A DNA stretch of 64,000 nucleotides from Cycloclasticus sp. 46_120_T64 (GCA_002162695.1 MAAM01000004.1:1-64000), one strand, 5' to 3'. Shown: positions 10,558 to 20,792, counted from the first letter of the stretch. Notes: generated from the letters alone by a model not told the origin. A program made the numbers and translations.

Positions 10558-11910
10558 ATGCTGAAAAATACAGACACCATAGCCGCCATAGCAACCGCAA
10601 GCGGCCGTGGTGGGATCGGCATTATTCGTATTAGTGGTACGCAAACAAAAACAATTTGTGAGCAAATTTTAGGTAGTCAAATACCGGCTCGACAAGCCTG
10701 TTTAAAAAACTTCAAGCAGCACGACGATAGCCATATTGACAGTGGTTTAGCGCTGTTTTTCCAAGGCCCCGCCTCGTACACCGGCGAAGATACTCTAGAA
10801 CTACAAGGCCACGGCGGCCCTGTTGTACTAGACATGTTATTAAAACGGGTGCTTGAACTGGGCGCGCGCTTAGCTGAACCAGGTGAATTTACCCAACGTG
10901 CTTTCCTCAATAATAAACTCGATTTAGCGCAAGCTGAAGCCGTGGCCGATATCATCGATGCCGGAACCAGTGCCGCAGCGATCTCTGCGCAGCGTTCCTT
11001 GCAAGGTGCTTTTTCAGCACATATCAACGATTTACAGAAACAATTAACCCATTTACGCTTATACGTAGAATCGGCGATTGATTTTAGTGACGAAGAAATC
11101 GATTTTTTAGCCGGTGATGAATTAAAAGCGCTGATCGATACCTTGAAACAAGCCTTTGCACAACTCGCGAATACCGCAAAACAAGGCAGTTTATTACGTG
11201 ATGGGATGACGGTGGTGTTAGCGGGTAAACCGAATGCCGGTAAATCCAGTTTATTGAATGCCTTAGCGCAGCGTGATACGGCGATCGTGACTGAAATTGC
11301 CGGCACCACACGGGACGTGCTCAGAGAACAGATCCAACTAGACGGTATGCCGGTACATATTATCGATACCGCGGGTTTACGTGAAACCGATGATTTGATT
11401 GAGCAAGAAGGGGTGAAACGCGCCAAAAATGCGATCTCTAACGCTGATCAGGTGTTATTGGTGGTGGATGACCGGGAGTCTGCGGGGCAGGATTATTTAA
11501 GTTTATTAGAGGATATTCCCGCCAGTATTCCGGTAACGGTTATTTATAATAAAATTGACCTGACGGGACTGCAGCCGAGTGTGCATACGGTGGAGGAACG
11601 TACCACCATTAAGCTATCGGCGAAGCAAAATCAGGGGCTTGATTTATTAACGGATCACTTGAAAAAGCAGGTGGGTTATAACCCCGATGAAAAGAATATC
11701 TTTCTCGCACGTCGCCGTCATTTAGATGCTTTAGCGCGCTCGAATCAGTTTTTAAACGATGGTATAGAGCAGTTAATGCATTATCAAGCGGGGGAATTGT
11801 TTGCCGAAGACTTACGCTTGGCACAACAATCGCTCTCAGAAATAACCGGAAAAATGACCCCAGATGATCTATTAGGCGAAATATTCTCGTCATTTTGCAT
11901 CGGTAAATAA
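10558..11910 (+). CDS. mnmE: tRNA uridine-5-carboxymethylaminomethyl modification GTPase MnmE
   Basis: GTPase that, with MnmG (18221..20110), modifies the wobble uridine U34 of certain tRNAs. 450 residues. The N-terminal formyl-THF-binding domain starts DTIAAIATASGRGGIGIIRISG. The middle G domain has G1 GKPNAGKSSLLN near 222-233, the DTAGLRETDD G3 region and NKID as G4. The C-terminus ends in the invariant CIGK, whose Cys is needed for modification. It is the last gene of the yidC cluster and converges on the TgpA-like gene. Confidence 0.99.
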   Translation: MLKNTDTIAAIATASGRGGIGIIRISGTQTKTICEQILGSQIPARQACLKNFKQHDDSHIDSGLALFFQGPASYTGEDTLELQGHGGPVVLDMLLKRVLELGARLAEPGEFTQRAFLNNKLDLAQAEAVADIIDAGTSAAAISAQRSLQGAFSAHINDLQKQLTHLRLYVESAIDFSDEEIDFLAGDELKALIDTLKQAFAQLANTAKQGSLLRDGMTVVLAGKPNAGKSSLLNALAQRDTAIVTEIAGTTRDVLREQIQLDGMPVHIIDTAGLRETDDLIEQEGVKRAKNAISNADQVLLVVDDRESAGQDYLSLLEDIPASIPVTVIYNKIDLTGLQPSVHTVEERTTIKLSAKQNQGLDLLTDHLKKQVGYNPDEKNIFLARRRHLDALARSNQFLNDGIEQLMHYQAGELFAEDLRLAQQSLSEITGKMTPDDLLGEIFSSFCIGK

Positions 11911-11948
11911 AGCGACGTGATCACTTTTCTGGCTACTTCGCCAATAGC

Positions 11949-13898
11949 TTAGAGTTTTAGCTTAGCCACGGCCTCGATAAACTCCGCTGCCGCCGTTGTG
12001 CCGTAACGGCTTGCCAAGTAAAGCCGGTTAAGTGTTGTCAGTTGAGGTTCTTTTTCGGGGTAGTATGGCTGAATACGAGAAAAATAATCGCTGCTGGTTT
12101 CATATGAGAATCGCCGGCTGGATTTTTTCGCTAATTTTTTACACAGTTTTAAGTAGCTTTGTTGTACCGGGTCGATGCTGGGGCGTTGCAGGATGAAAAA
12201 GACGGCCATGCTGAGGCCAATCAAGGTTGCGCTGAGAATAGATAACCACGTGATCATATCGCGCCAATCGATGATGCCAAACCCTGCGAGAAATTCGTGT
12301 TGTTTTTCTGGGCCATAGGCGAGCACCGCATTTTGCCAATAATAATCGACACTGTGTAATACCCAATTCAGTTGCTGCGCCCATCGACGAATCCCATCGG
12401 GTGGGTTTAAGATAAAATTAATCTCACCATTTAAGCGCTGCAAACTGGCATCAATGCTGTGTTCGATACGATTGGGGGCGATTGCTGCGGTGGGGTCTAC
12501 CCGTACCCAGCCCTCCTCGTCTAACCAAACTTCTACCCAGACATGTGCGTCGGCTTGGCGAATGGTGTAAAAATCACCGAGTTGGTTATACACCCCCCCT
12601 TGGTAACCGCCGATTAAACGGGCGGGAATACCGGCGGCGCGCATCAGGGTGGCGAAGCTGGTGGCAAAGTGCCCGCAAAACCCGCGTTTAGTTTCAAATA
12701 AAAATTCTGCGATGGGGTCTGAACCCAGGGATGGCGGGGTTAAGGTGTAATAAAATTCACGGTTGTAGTATTGCAGCGCTTGGCGAACAATATGTCTCGG
12801 TTTAGCTGAGATGGAGCGCCATTTTTCTGCGAGTACTAGCACTTTAGGGTTGGTGTTCTGAGGGATTTTCAAACCGCGCTGCCTATCCTCTTCGTTAAGC
12901 TGGGTTAAATGGTTGGAGAGGGATGAGCGTAATTCGAAGGATAAATTACGGCTGAGTTTTGCAGTCAGCAATAATTGTCGGTCAGCACTCAGGCGTACCT
13001 TATCGGGTGCGCTGCTGGGGCTATCAAGAGCGTATAACCAAAACTGTTTATGCGGTTCCATCATCAAGGTGTACTGGTAATCACTGGTTTTTTTCGGCCA
13101 ATTAATCGCGCGTTGAAAGGACGCTTTACGTGGCGGGCGTAATACCCAGCGTTGACCGTCTGTTTCCCAAAATACGGGGCCCCGCCAATACAGTTCTTTT
13201 TGTGTGGGAGCTGAGCTGCGGAAACGTACACGAAAAGCGGTTTCAGCTGATAAAGCTAAGTTTGACACCGACCCCGGGTTTATTTGATCACTTAAACCAC
13301 TCACCGCCGATTGCTCATCTGGCATGCTCCACAGTGGGCCGATCATCCTGGGGAATAATAAGAAGAAAACCAGCATTAATGGAATGGCTTGCAGTAATAC
13401 CGAGCCACAAATACGCAGTAAGGCGATATTTTTTAGCGAATCGGATTGGCTATTATTGATAATCAGGGCAAATAATAAGGCGAAAAAAACCAGCAGGCCA
13501 TACAGCGCTAATTCAATACGTTGGTCAAATAAGAAGGGGGTGATTAAGACAAAAAAGCACATATAAATAACGGCTTGCACATCACGTTGGTTACGACTTT
13601 CTAACAGTTTTAACCCCATTAAGATGATTAATAAGCTGCTGCTAGCGTCACGGCCGAAAGCCATGCCAAAATTTTTCATCACGATAAAACCAAGTAACAA
13701 CGCCAAGGGTAATAATATCCATTTATTGGGCAGCAACTTGGGCCGGTATATGGATAGTCCACGCCAACCAATAAGCGCGAAGGCGAGGCCAATAAATAGC
13801 GGTTTTAGTTGGCCTATATGCGGAATGACTAATAAACCGGCGATCGCCAGCAGTAGTTTTATCAGGCTGGGCTGGATATTGGCGCTATTAGCATTCAT
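11949..13898 (-). CDS. tgpA: TgpA-like membrane transglutaminase (DUF3488 / transglutaminase core)
   Basis: 649 residues. The N-terminal third is a block of five to seven hydrophobic helices (DUF3488). A periplasmic transglutaminase-like domain follows, with the catalytic Cys in GFCGHFATSFATLMRAAGIPAR near residue 405, the His in DAHVWVEVW and the Asp in VRVDPTAA. A further transmembrane helix and a DUF4129-like tail close the protein. The family protein TgpA is essential in Pseudomonas aeruginosa, but its substrate is not known. It overlaps the upstream DUF58 gene by 11 bp. The third usual member, moxR, lies apart at 17178..18104. Confidence 0.9.
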   Translation of the reverse strand: MNANSANIQPSLIKLLLAIAGLLVIPHIGQLKPLFIGLAFALIGWRGLSIYRPKLLPNKWILLPLALLLGFIVMKNFGMAFGRDASSSLLIILMGLKLLESRNQRDVQAVIYMCFFVLITPFLFDQRIELALYGLLVFFALLFALIINNSQSDSLKNIALLRICGSVLLQAIPLMLVFFLLFPRMIGPLWSMPDEQSAVSGLSDQINPGSVSNLALSAETAFRVRFRSSAPTQKELYWRGPVFWETDGQRWVLRPPRKASFQRAINWPKKTSDYQYTLMMEPHKQFWLYALDSPSSAPDKVRLSADRQLLLTAKLSRNLSFELRSSLSNHLTQLNEEDRQRGLKIPQNTNPKVLVLAEKWRSISAKPRHIVRQALQYYNREFYYTLTPPSLGSDPIAEFLFETKRGFCGHFATSFATLMRAAGIPARLIGGYQGGVYNQLGDFYTIRQADAHVWVEVWLDEEGWVRVDPTAAIAPNRIEHSIDASLQRLNGEINFILNPPDGIRRWAQQLNWVLHSVDYYWQNAVLAYGPEKQHEFLAGFGIIDWRDMITWLSILSATLIGLSMAVFFILQRPSIDPVQQSYLKLCKKLAKKSSRRFSYETSSDYFSRIQPYYPEKEPQLTTLNRLYLASRYGTTAAAEFIEAVAKLKL

Positions 13899-14841
13899 AT
13901 AGGGCCAAGCGTTCTAAGCAGTCGGCCTGATGTTTACGGCCCTTGTTCGGCGCTAATTCCACCCCCGGTAAACGTAAACCATATGACTGGCCCTTTTCCT
14001 CACAGCTTAAAACCCAAAAACATAGCTGAGAAATTTTGTTTTCCACGGTTAAATCACTGCAGGACTGCCAGTCTAAGTGAATATCGCTGGATTGTTCGCT
14101 GCTAAACACATTACTGTAAAGCCCTTTTTCTGCGGCCAGTGCTTTCCAGTTGATATGCCGATAACTTTGTCCAGCTTGATAGGGTTTTAGGCCAGCAAAG
14201 TCATCAGTCCCGCTGGCGCTAGCGCTTTGACCCTTGCCAACACGGTCGTCGGCAGCAGCTTGGATGGTTAAACCACTATCAATAGGCTGTGGATAAACCA
14301 AAATAGCGTGCTGGAAGCGTAAGGGCGACCAGACTCGGAAAATACCAAACGGAAAAGAGCAGCTAAAGGTGATAGTTTCTGGCTGGTACCAACCACGGGT
14401 TTTAACTGGGGTCGTTAAACATAATATGGCCTGTTCGGCGGCCGCTAGATTGAATGACTGCTGCTGTTTTAAGTGTTTTGCGGAAATTTGCCAACGTGTA
14501 CGCTGGTTTTTTTCGCTGACATTAATATTGATGCTGGCTTGCTCACCGGCAAAACAAGGGACCGATTTAGCCAATGAAATATGTAGCCCAGATAGGTTTT
14601 TATAACTATAAAAGGTCGATGCCTGTGCGGCGGCGGCCAATAGGAAGGTGAAGACAAAACCTAGGCTGTTATTGTAGTTAATGGAGGCAATCAGCATCAG
14701 CAGAATAACCAGCGCGAGTGATAAACCGGCCTTATTTGGCAGAATAAAAATTCGCCGATGATTGAGGGCTACGTGTTGCTTGACGATTTCACCGCGGGTG
14801 AAACGTCGGAAAGATAGCCGTTGTGCAAGGGTTAAGGCCAC
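13888..14841 (-). CDS. DUF58 domain-containing membrane protein
   Basis: 317 residues with two adjacent transmembrane helices near residues 38-80, then a beta-rich region and a DUF58 section with the signature DFAGLKPYQAGQSYRHINWKA near residues 205-225. Members resemble von Willebrand A-type proteins and are linked to MoxR ATPases and transglutaminases, probably acting together at the envelope. It overlaps the TgpA-like gene by 11 bp, so it is co-translated with it. Its usual moxR partner lies 2.3 kb upstream with three unrelated genes in between. Confidence 0.9.
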   Translation of the reverse strand: MALTLAQRLSFRRFTRGEIVKQHVALNHRRIFILPNKAGLSLALVILLMLIASINYNNSLGFVFTFLLAAAAQASTFYSYKNLSGLHISLAKSVPCFAGEQASININVSEKNQRTRWQISAKHLKQQQSFNLAAAEQAILCLTTPVKTRGWYQPETITFSCSFPFGIFRVWSPLRFQHAILVYPQPIDSGLTIQAAADDRVGKGQSASASGTDDFAGLKPYQAGQSYRHINWKALAAEKGLYSNVFSSEQSSDIHLDWQSCSDLTVENKISQLCFWVLSCEEKGQSYGLRLPGVELAPNKGRKHQADCLERLALYEC

Positions 14842-15008
14842 GTGATTAACCTAGCTTTAAAGTTGAGGAACCTTTGATCAAGTCATGGTTTTTAATCTTG
14901 AGAAAAAATTCGAGCAGACTTAATCAGCGTTTCCTTAAAACTGTAACACGTGTGTTGATGATTAAAAACAGCTAGTTGAGGGCTGGCCCTTCGCTAATAA
15001 CGGCAGGG

Positions 15009-15695
15009 TTAATAATTTAATTCGAGCGCGTTACACAGGTAATCCATAAAGTCAGCACTGCTCTCATAAGCTTGGTTGATTGTTTGGATCAGCGATTCAC
15101 TTAATATCTGTTCGGTGGACAACGGGTGAATGGCGATAAAGTCTTTGCGCCTAAGGTCATTAATCATCGGGTGGTTTTTGTCGTAACCGCGTGGGTAGGT
15201 TTTTAAGCGATCACCGGAGAGGCTGAAGTAGCGTTGGAACTCGACAGCCGTGGTTATGTTTTCCCACGATCTTGGGTTATCGCTAATCATCTGACGAATA
15301 TTAGCTAGCGCTGGCCCGCTCGGCCGCCAAATTCCGGCTCCTAGAAAACACTCCTCATTGGCGATATGCAGGTAAAACGCGGGGGCGTGTACATCTTTTG
15401 CGCAACGGTGCTTAAATTGAATGCCGATATTGATCTTATACGGTGTTTTATCCTTGGAAAAACGCGTATCACGATAGACCCGCATTAATGAACCACCGGT
15501 TTTTTTCGCCACGGCGTTGAAATGGGGGGAGAGCGCTTGAATATTGCTTTGCATTGCCTCAATCAGGGTTAAGGCGGGGCCGCGTATGGTTTCTTCGTAC
15601 TGTGTTTTATGTTCATTAAACCACGCACGGTTATTATTTTTGGCGAGTTGTTGTAAAAAATCAAAACTCTGTTGATTAAAAATAGGTTCAGGCAT
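15009..15695 (-). CDS. DUF2461 (TIGR02453) family protein
   Basis: 228 residues from the ATG at 15693-15695 (MPEPIFNQQSFDFLQQLAKNNNRAWFNEHK). It matches the DUF2461 family, with RVYRDTRFSKDKTPYKINIGIQ, the FYLHI strand, an AGIWRPSG loop and the C-terminal RGYDKNHPM...LRRKDF region. The biochemical role of the family is unknown. Starting at the earlier ATG (15821) would add 42 residues overlapping the divergent reductase gene and unlike the family, so I reject it. It is a single gene on this strand. Confidence 0.9.
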   Translation of the reverse strand: MPEPIFNQQSFDFLQQLAKNNNRAWFNEHKTQYEETIRGPALTLIEAMQSNIQALSPHFNAVAKKTGGSLMRVYRDTRFSKDKTPYKINIGIQFKHRCAKDVHAPAFYLHIANEECFLGAGIWRPSGPALANIRQMISDNPRSWENITTAVEFQRYFSLSGDRLKTYPRGYDKNHPMINDLRRKDFIAIHPLSTEQILSESLIQTINQAYESSADFMDYLCNALELNY

Positions 15696-15788
15696 CGTAA
15701 TATTATTCTGCTTAATTATTTGTATGCTGGGACTGCGGCATTTTAAGGATATAATATATATGAGTATTTTGTTGGTGTGGATAAGTTT

Positions 15789-16811
15789 ATGGCGAGTCAT
15801 ACAATAAGCCTGAGCGGGCAAACGGTAACGTTCACCTGCGAAGAAGGCGACACTTTGTTACGAGCAGCGCTAAGAGCAGGCTTGGGATTTCCCTATGAGT
15901 GTAATTCAGGGGGCTGCGGTAGCTGTAAGTTTGAGCTAATCGATGGTGAGGTGGAGAATATTTGGCCTGAAGCACCGGGGCTGTCAGATCGAGATATTAA
16001 AAAGTCTCGTCAACTGAGTTGCCAGTGTATACCGCGTTCAGATTGTGAATTGAAGGTGCGCTTAAACGCTAAATTTTCACCGTTACACTCCCCGCTTAAA
16101 ACCACCGCTCGTTTATATGACATTCGGCCGATTACCGAGAATATGAGTGAGTTTTGTTTTCAAACAGAGCAGCCAGCGCAGTTTTCTGCTGGGCAATTCG
16201 CGCTGTTTGAGATGCCAGGGGTCGAGGGTTCGCGTGCGTATTCGATGAGCAATGTAGAAAATGACGACAAACGCTGGCATTTCATCATCAAAAAGATGCC
16301 GGCTGGTCAAGGCAGTACTCGTTTATTCGAGCATTATCAGGTGGGCGATACGCTGACCCTAGACGGGCCTTATGGTTTATCTTTTTTACAGGCGGATATT
16401 CAACGAGATATTGTTTGTCTCGCGGGTGGTTCAGGTTTATCACCCGAAATGTCTATTCTGCGGGCGGCGGTTGCGGCACCCAGTTTAGCGCAACAAAATA
16501 TCTATTTATTTTACGGTGGACGTAGCCCAGACGATATTTGCTCAGCAGATTTGATCGAACAAGACGCCGAGTTAAGCCAGCGAGTTCAGCACTATAATGT
16601 GGTTTCTGACCTCGAAGCAGCAAAACAGGCGGGCTGGAACGGTGATGTTGGTTATGTGCATGAAATATTGACGACGAAACTGAGTAAATCACTCGATAAA
16701 TACGAATATTACGTCTGTGGCCCGGCGCCGATGATTGATGCCGTGCTAAAAACATTGATTGTGGAGCATAAGGTTCCACTGGAACAAATCCATTACGACC
16801 GCTTTTATTAG
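15789..16811 (+). CDS. NAD(P)H-ferredoxin reductase with N-terminal 2Fe-2S domain (ring-hydroxylating dioxygenase type)
   Basis: 340 residues. The N-terminal plant-type 2Fe-2S ferredoxin domain has C38, C43 and C46 (ECNSGGCGSC), with the fourth Cys at 78 or 80. Next is an FAD domain with RAYSMSN near residue 144, and an NAD domain with GGSGLSPE and the C-terminal CGPAPMIDAVL. The layout matches reductases of multicomponent aromatic-ring dioxygenases such as NdoR and PhnA4, which pass electrons from NADH to a Rieske ferredoxin. The next gene (46 bp downstream) encodes such a ferredoxin. No oxygenase subunits are in the window. A GTG four codons upstream (15777) is an alternative start. Confidence 0.9.
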   Translation: MASHTISLSGQTVTFTCEEGDTLLRAALRAGLGFPYECNSGGCGSCKFELIDGEVENIWPEAPGLSDRDIKKSRQLSCQCIPRSDCELKVRLNAKFSPLHSPLKTTARLYDIRPITENMSEFCFQTEQPAQFSAGQFALFEMPGVEGSRAYSMSNVENDDKRWHFIIKKMPAGQGSTRLFEHYQVGDTLTLDGPYGLSFLQADIQRDIVCLAGGSGLSPEMSILRAAVAAPSLAQQNIYLFYGGRSPDDICSADLIEQDAELSQRVQHYNVVSDLEAAKQAGWNGDVGYVHEILTTKLSKSLDKYEYYVCGPAPMIDAVLKTLIVEHKVPLEQIHYDRFY

Positions 16812-16856
16812 GCAAGCCCTGATTAAAAGCCTTGAAATATTAACCAAGAGAGATAA

Positions 16857-17171
16857 ATGAGTGAGCTGATAGTTTTATGTAAAACCAACGAAGTGGAAGA
16901 AGATACCCCCTTATCGGTATCCCCTGAAAACTTCCCCATGTTGGCGGTGTACGAGCATGAAGGTGAATACTTTGTAACGGATAATTTATGTACCCACGGC
17001 ATGGCGGTATTAACCGATGGTTACCAAGATGGTGAAGAAATTGAGTGCCCATTCCATGGTGGCGCATTTTCCATTAAAACCGGTGAAGGCACCTCGCCCC
17101 CGTGTTTTACGCCGATTAAAACTTACTCAGTGACGGTGGTGGATGGCGATGTTTGTATTGCCGCTGGCTAG
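16857..17171 (+). CDS. Rieske-type 2Fe-2S ferredoxin (dioxygenase electron carrier)
   Basis: 104 residues, the usual size of dioxygenase Rieske ferredoxins (NdoA, BphF, PhnA3 class). The cluster ligands are C45 and H47 (CTHG) and C64 and H67 (CPFHGG). It carries electrons from the reductase to a terminal oxygenase. An AGAGAG purine-rich sequence precedes the ATG. It follows the reductase gene in the same direction and converges on moxR with only 6 bp between. A nitrite-reductase small subunit is a less likely reading, because the spacing and partner fit the dioxygenase carriers. Confidence 0.92.
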   Translation: MSELIVLCKTNEVEEDTPLSVSPENFPMLAVYEHEGEYFVTDNLCTHGMAVLTDGYQDGEEIECPFHGGAFSIKTGEGTSPPCFTPIKTYSVTVVDGDVCIAAG

Positions 17172-17177
17172 TTGTTA

Positions 17178-18104
17178 CTAGGGAATAACGACTTCTTGAA
17201 GTAATAAGCTGGACGCGCTTTGCGCCGCTCCAGCCGTATTTTGTTGTAAGCGGTGTTCGCTGACAGCAGTGAATACCGCTTGTATATCTTCGGGGTATAC
17301 CGCTTGCCGATTATCAATTAATGCCCACGCTTTAGCTGCTTGAATTAAGCCGATGCCGGCCCGTGGTGATAAACCTTGCACAAATAAGGGCGAATTCCTG
17401 GAGCACTGCAGTAGCGCTTGCACATAGTTAACCAGTGGTTCGGCAACGTTGACTAGGGTTACTTGCCTTTGCAGGTCTAGCAGTTGTTCGGCGGAGATGG
17501 CCGATTGTAGATTGGCGAGTTTGTTACGGGTATTTGTTCCTTGCAAGAGTTGTTTTTCAGACGATACATCGGGATAGCCGATTGATAGACGCATGAGAAA
17601 ACGATCTAATTGTGATTCAGGCAGTGGAAAGGTACCGACTTGAAAACCGGGGTTTTGAGTGGCGATGACGATAAAGGGTTTGCTCATCGGGTAGGTGACT
17701 TTTTCGATGCTAACCTGCCGTTCTTCCATGGCTTCGAGTAAGGCGCTTTGTGTTTTGGGTGTCGCGCGGTTGATTTCATCGGCCAAGATGAAACTAGAAA
17801 ATACCGGCCCGGGGTGAAATTCAAAATTATTATTATTGCGATCGAAGACGCTAGAGCCGAGGATATCGGCGGGTAATAAGTCGCTGGTAAATTGAATGCG
17901 TTGGAAATCGAGACCGAATAGTTTTGCAAAACTATGCGCTAAGGTGGTTTTACCAACCCCAGGTATATCCTCAATCAGTAAGTGGCCGTCGGCTAATATG
18001 CAACTCAGGGCGAGTTTAATGAGCTCAGGTTTGCCTAAAATAATGTTATTGGCTTGCTGCAAAAAGTGGGTAATGGGTTGTCTCATAAGCAAATAATTCG
18101 TCAT
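17178..18104 (-). CDS. MoxR family AAA+ ATPase
   Basis: 308 residues. Walker A GVGKTT is at 49-54, Walker B FILADEINRATPKTQSALLEAMEERQ near 106-131, sensor 1 ATQNP near 150, and the lid domain with LSPRAGIGLIQAAKAWAL near 250. MoxR proteins act as chaperone-like ATPases for metal insertion or complex assembly and usually form one operon with DUF58 and TgpA genes. Here those partners are on the same strand but separated by about 2.3 kb. ATG 18086 (MRQPITHFL) is an alternative start. Confidence 0.93.
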   Translation of the reverse strand: MTNYLLMRQPITHFLQQANNIILGKPELIKLALSCILADGHLLIEDIPGVGKTTLAHSFAKLFGLDFQRIQFTSDLLPADILGSSVFDRNNNNFEFHPGPVFSSFILADEINRATPKTQSALLEAMEERQVSIEKVTYPMSKPFIVIATQNPGFQVGTFPLPESQLDRFLMRLSIGYPDVSSEKQLLQGTNTRNKLANLQSAISAEQLLDLQRQVTLVNVAEPLVNYVQALLQCSRNSPLFVQGLSPRAGIGLIQAAKAWALIDNRQAVYPEDIQAVFTAVSEHRLQQNTAGAAQSASSLLLQEVVIP

Positions 18105-18220
18105 CCATGCGTGGCCAGTGTTCTTATTCTAGCAAATAGATTTAAATGCGGATTTAATGCGGCTAACTAATGTCGGATAAAAATGATAAAATCAACAACT
18201 TATGCAGAACAAATATCCTT

Positions 18221-20110
18221 ATGGAACACCCTAAAAAATTTGATGTAATTGTTGTTGGTGGCGGACACGCTGGAACCGAGGCGGCGCTAGCGGCGGCGCG
18301 CACTGGCGCAAGCACCTTATTGTTAACGCAGAATATCGAAACCCTTGGGCAAATGAGCTGTAACCCCGCGATTGGTGGTATCGGTAAGGGCCACTTAGTG
18401 AAGGAAGTGGACGCGATGGGTGGCTTGATGGCGAAAGCGACCGATGTGTCTGGTATTCAGTTCCGCACACTTAATTCAAGTAAGGGGCCGGCGGTTCGTG
18501 CCACGCGGGCTCAAGCCGACCGTTTATTGTATAAACACGCGGTACGCGAGGTGTTAGAAAATCAGCCGAATCTCAGCTTATTCCAGCAAACCGTATCGGA
18601 TTTGATTGTTGAGCAAGACCGAGTGGCTGGGGTCGTGACCCAAATGGGGCTGAAGTTTGTTGCACCGACTGTAGTACTGACCGTGGGTACGTTTTTAGGC
18701 GGTAGAATTCATATTGGTTTAGAAAATTATGAAGGGGGTCGTGCCGGTGATGCGCCATCGAATGCTTTATCGGAGCGTTTACGTGCCCTACCCTTTAATG
18801 TAGATCGCCTAAAAACAGGCACGCCACCGCGGATAGATGGGCGAACCATCGACTTTAGTGTGATGGAAGAACAACCGGGTGATACACCGATGCCGGTTTT
18901 TTCATTTAGCGGTTCGGTTGCCGACCACCCGCGACAAATTAGCTGTTATATCACCCGTACCAGTGAACAAGGCCACGATATTATTCGTTCCGGTTTAGAT
19001 CGTTCACCGATGTATACCGGGGTGATTGAAGGGGTTGGGCCACGGTATTGTCCATCGATTGAAGATAAGGTGATGCGTTTTGCGGATAAAAACTCCCATC
19101 AGATTTTTGTTGAGCCAGAAGGTTTAACGACGACTGAGGTCTACCCGAATGGTATTTCAACCAGTTTGCCGTTTGATATTCAGTACGCGTTTATTCAGAG
19201 CATCAAGGGTTTTGAGAATGCGCATATCATGCGGCCGGGTTATGCCATTGAATACGACTTTTTCGACCCTCGTGGCTTGAAATCGTCATTGGAAACGAAA
19301 CATATGTCGGGTTTGTTTTTTGCTGGGCAAATTAATGGCACCACCGGTTATGAAGAAGCAGCAGCGCAGGGTTTGATTGCTGGGTTAAACGCGGCGCGAC
19401 AAGTTAAGGGTTTAAATTCATGGTGTCCTCGACGCGATGAGGCCTATATTGGGGTGATGATCGATGACTTGGTGACCAATGGCACCTTGGAGCCATACCG
19501 GATGTTTACCAGTCGGGCGGAATATCGTTTATTACTGCGTGAAGATAATGCCGATTTACGCTTGACTGAAAAAGCTTATGAAATGGGCTTGGTCGGTGAG
19601 CAGCAGTGGCAAGCGTTTAGTATTAAAAGAGACGCGATTGAGTTAGAACAGGCGCGTTTGAAGTCGTCTTGGTTGCAGCCAAAAACATTGGCGACCCGTC
19701 AGGCCGATGAGTTTTTGAAAAAACCGTTGCAGCGAGAAGCGAGTTTATTGGATTTATTACGTCGGCCCGAAGTGAGTTATGACAATATTGCCGAATTGGA
19801 TGGTTTACAGAGCAGCGTAGAGGACCCTCTAGTACGGCAACAGGTAGAAATTCAGGCAAAATACGCCGGTTATATCGAGCGTCAGCAAACAGAAATTGCC
19901 CGCGCACAGCGTTACGAGACGTTTAACCTACCCATAGCGTTTGATTATCAAACGGTTCCAGGGCTTTCTTCTGAGGTGATTGAAAAATTGAATCGGCATA
20001 AACCCGAAACCTTGGGGCAGGCTGGTCGTATTCAAGGCGTCACACCGGCGGCGATATCGCTGCTGTTAGTGCACTTGAAGAAGCATGCGCCCTCCTCCGA
20101 GCAAGCGTGA
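18221..20110 (+). CDS. mnmG: tRNA uridine-5-carboxymethylaminomethyl modification enzyme MnmG (GidA)
   Basis: FAD- and NADH-dependent partner of MnmE in wobble U34 modification. 629 residues from the ATG at 18221 ([22 protein letters not shown]), exactly the E. coli length. The N-terminus has the dinucleotide-binding [10 protein letters not shown]. The GidA signatures [11 protein letters not shown] and [20 protein letters not shown] follow, with the C-terminal helical MnmE-binding domain after them. An in-frame ATG at 18170 would add 17 residues lacking family similarity. It is the first gene of the mnmG-rsmG-parA-parB group. Confidence 0.98.
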   Translation: MEHPKKFDVIVVGGGHAGTEAALAAARTGASTLLLTQNIETLGQMSCNPAIGGIGKGHLVKEVDAMGGLMAKATDVSGIQFRTLNSSKGPAVRATRAQADRLLYKHAVREVLENQPNLSLFQQTVSDLIVEQDRVAGVVTQMGLKFVAPTVVLTVGTFLGGRIHIGLENYEGGRAGDAPSNALSERLRALPFNVDRLKTGTPPRIDGRTIDFSVMEEQPGDTPMPVFSFSGSVADHPRQISCYITRTSEQGHDIIRSGLDRSPMYTGVIEGVGPRYCPSIEDKVMRFADKNSHQIFVEPEGLTTTEVYPNGISTSLPFDIQYAFIQSIKGFENAHIMRPGYAIEYDFFDPRGLKSSLETKHMSGLFFAGQINGTTGYEEAAAQGLIAGLNAARQVKGLNSWCPRRDEAYIGVMIDDLVTNGTLEPYRMFTSRAEYRLLLREDNADLRLTEKAYEMGLVGEQQWQAFSIKRDAIELEQARLKSSWLQPKTLATRQADEFLKKPLQREASLLDLLRRPEVSYDNIAELDGLQSSVEDPLVRQQVEIQAKYAGYIERQQTEIARAQRYETFNLPIAFDYQTVPGLSSEVIEKLNRHKPETLGQAGRIQGVTPAAISLLLVHLKKHAPSSEQA

Positions 20111-20123
20111 AACGAGTTAAGTG

Positions 20124-20759
20124 ATGAAAAAAACGAGAGAGATTGAGTTTGATCGGGCAGCGTTAGACGCTGGTTTAGAGCAAATGGATATAACATTGCC
20201 CAGCGCGAGTGTTGATAAGCTGATTGCTTTTTTGCATATGTTGGTGAAATGGAACCGTGTGTATAATTTATCCGCGATTAGAGAGCCCGCCGATATGTTG
20301 AGTTTGCATTTGCTTGATAGTTTATCGGTGTTGCCACATTTGCATGGAGAAAGCTGCATCGATGTAGGAACTGGCGCAGGTTTACCGGGGATACCGTTGG
20401 CGATAGCCCGACCGGATATGCGTTTTGGCTTACTGGACAGTAATTCAAAAAAAACACGGTTTGTGCAGCAGGCATGTATCGAACTGGGTTTGAAAAATGT
20501 GAGTTGCATACATGATCGTATTGAACGCTATCAGCCCGTGCAAAAGTTTGACACGGTAACGGCTAGAGCGTTTACTTCCTTACCAGAATTGTTAACATTG
20601 ACCCGCCATTTACTAATGGATGATGGCCAATTATTAGCGATGAAGTCAAAGGAAGTTGACGTTTTAGAGCGAGATGATTTCAAATTTAATCGTGTAGAAT
20701 CGTTGCGGGTACCGACCCTAGAGGCGGAACGCAATCTGGTCATTTATAGTGCTACTTAG
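20124..20759 (+). CDS. rsmG: 16S rRNA (guanine527-N7)-methyltransferase RsmG (GidB)
   Basis: SAM-dependent methyltransferase for G527 of 16S rRNA. 211 residues from the ATG at 20124. It has WNRVYNLSAIREP near residue 40, then SAM motif I IDVGTGAGLPGIPLAIARPD near 80-99, LLDSNSKKTRFVQ, and VTARAFTSLPELL. It lies 13 bp after mnmG and before parA, the standard origin-proximal order. Loss of this enzyme is known to give low-level streptomycin resistance in other bacteria. Confidence 0.97.
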   Translation: MKKTREIEFDRAALDAGLEQMDITLPSASVDKLIAFLHMLVKWNRVYNLSAIREPADMLSLHLLDSLSVLPHLHGESCIDVGTGAGLPGIPLAIARPDMRFGLLDSNSKKTRFVQQACIELGLKNVSCIHDRIERYQPVQKFDTVTARAFTSLPELLTLTRHLLMDDGQLLAMKSKEVDVLERDDFKFNRVESLRVPTLEAERNLVIYSAT

Positions 20760-20792
20760 TGGGCCGATAACAATAATTAAGGGTGATGGATC

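Noticed and set aside
10677-11426. Long reverse reading frame of 249 codons opposite mnmE
   Set aside because: It is antisense to a fully conserved gene, has Cys/Ser-rich composition and no motif; it is a shadow frame.
15696-15821. N-terminal extension of the DUF2461 gene to ATG 15821
   Set aside because: The added residues do not resemble the family and overlap the start of the divergent reductase gene.
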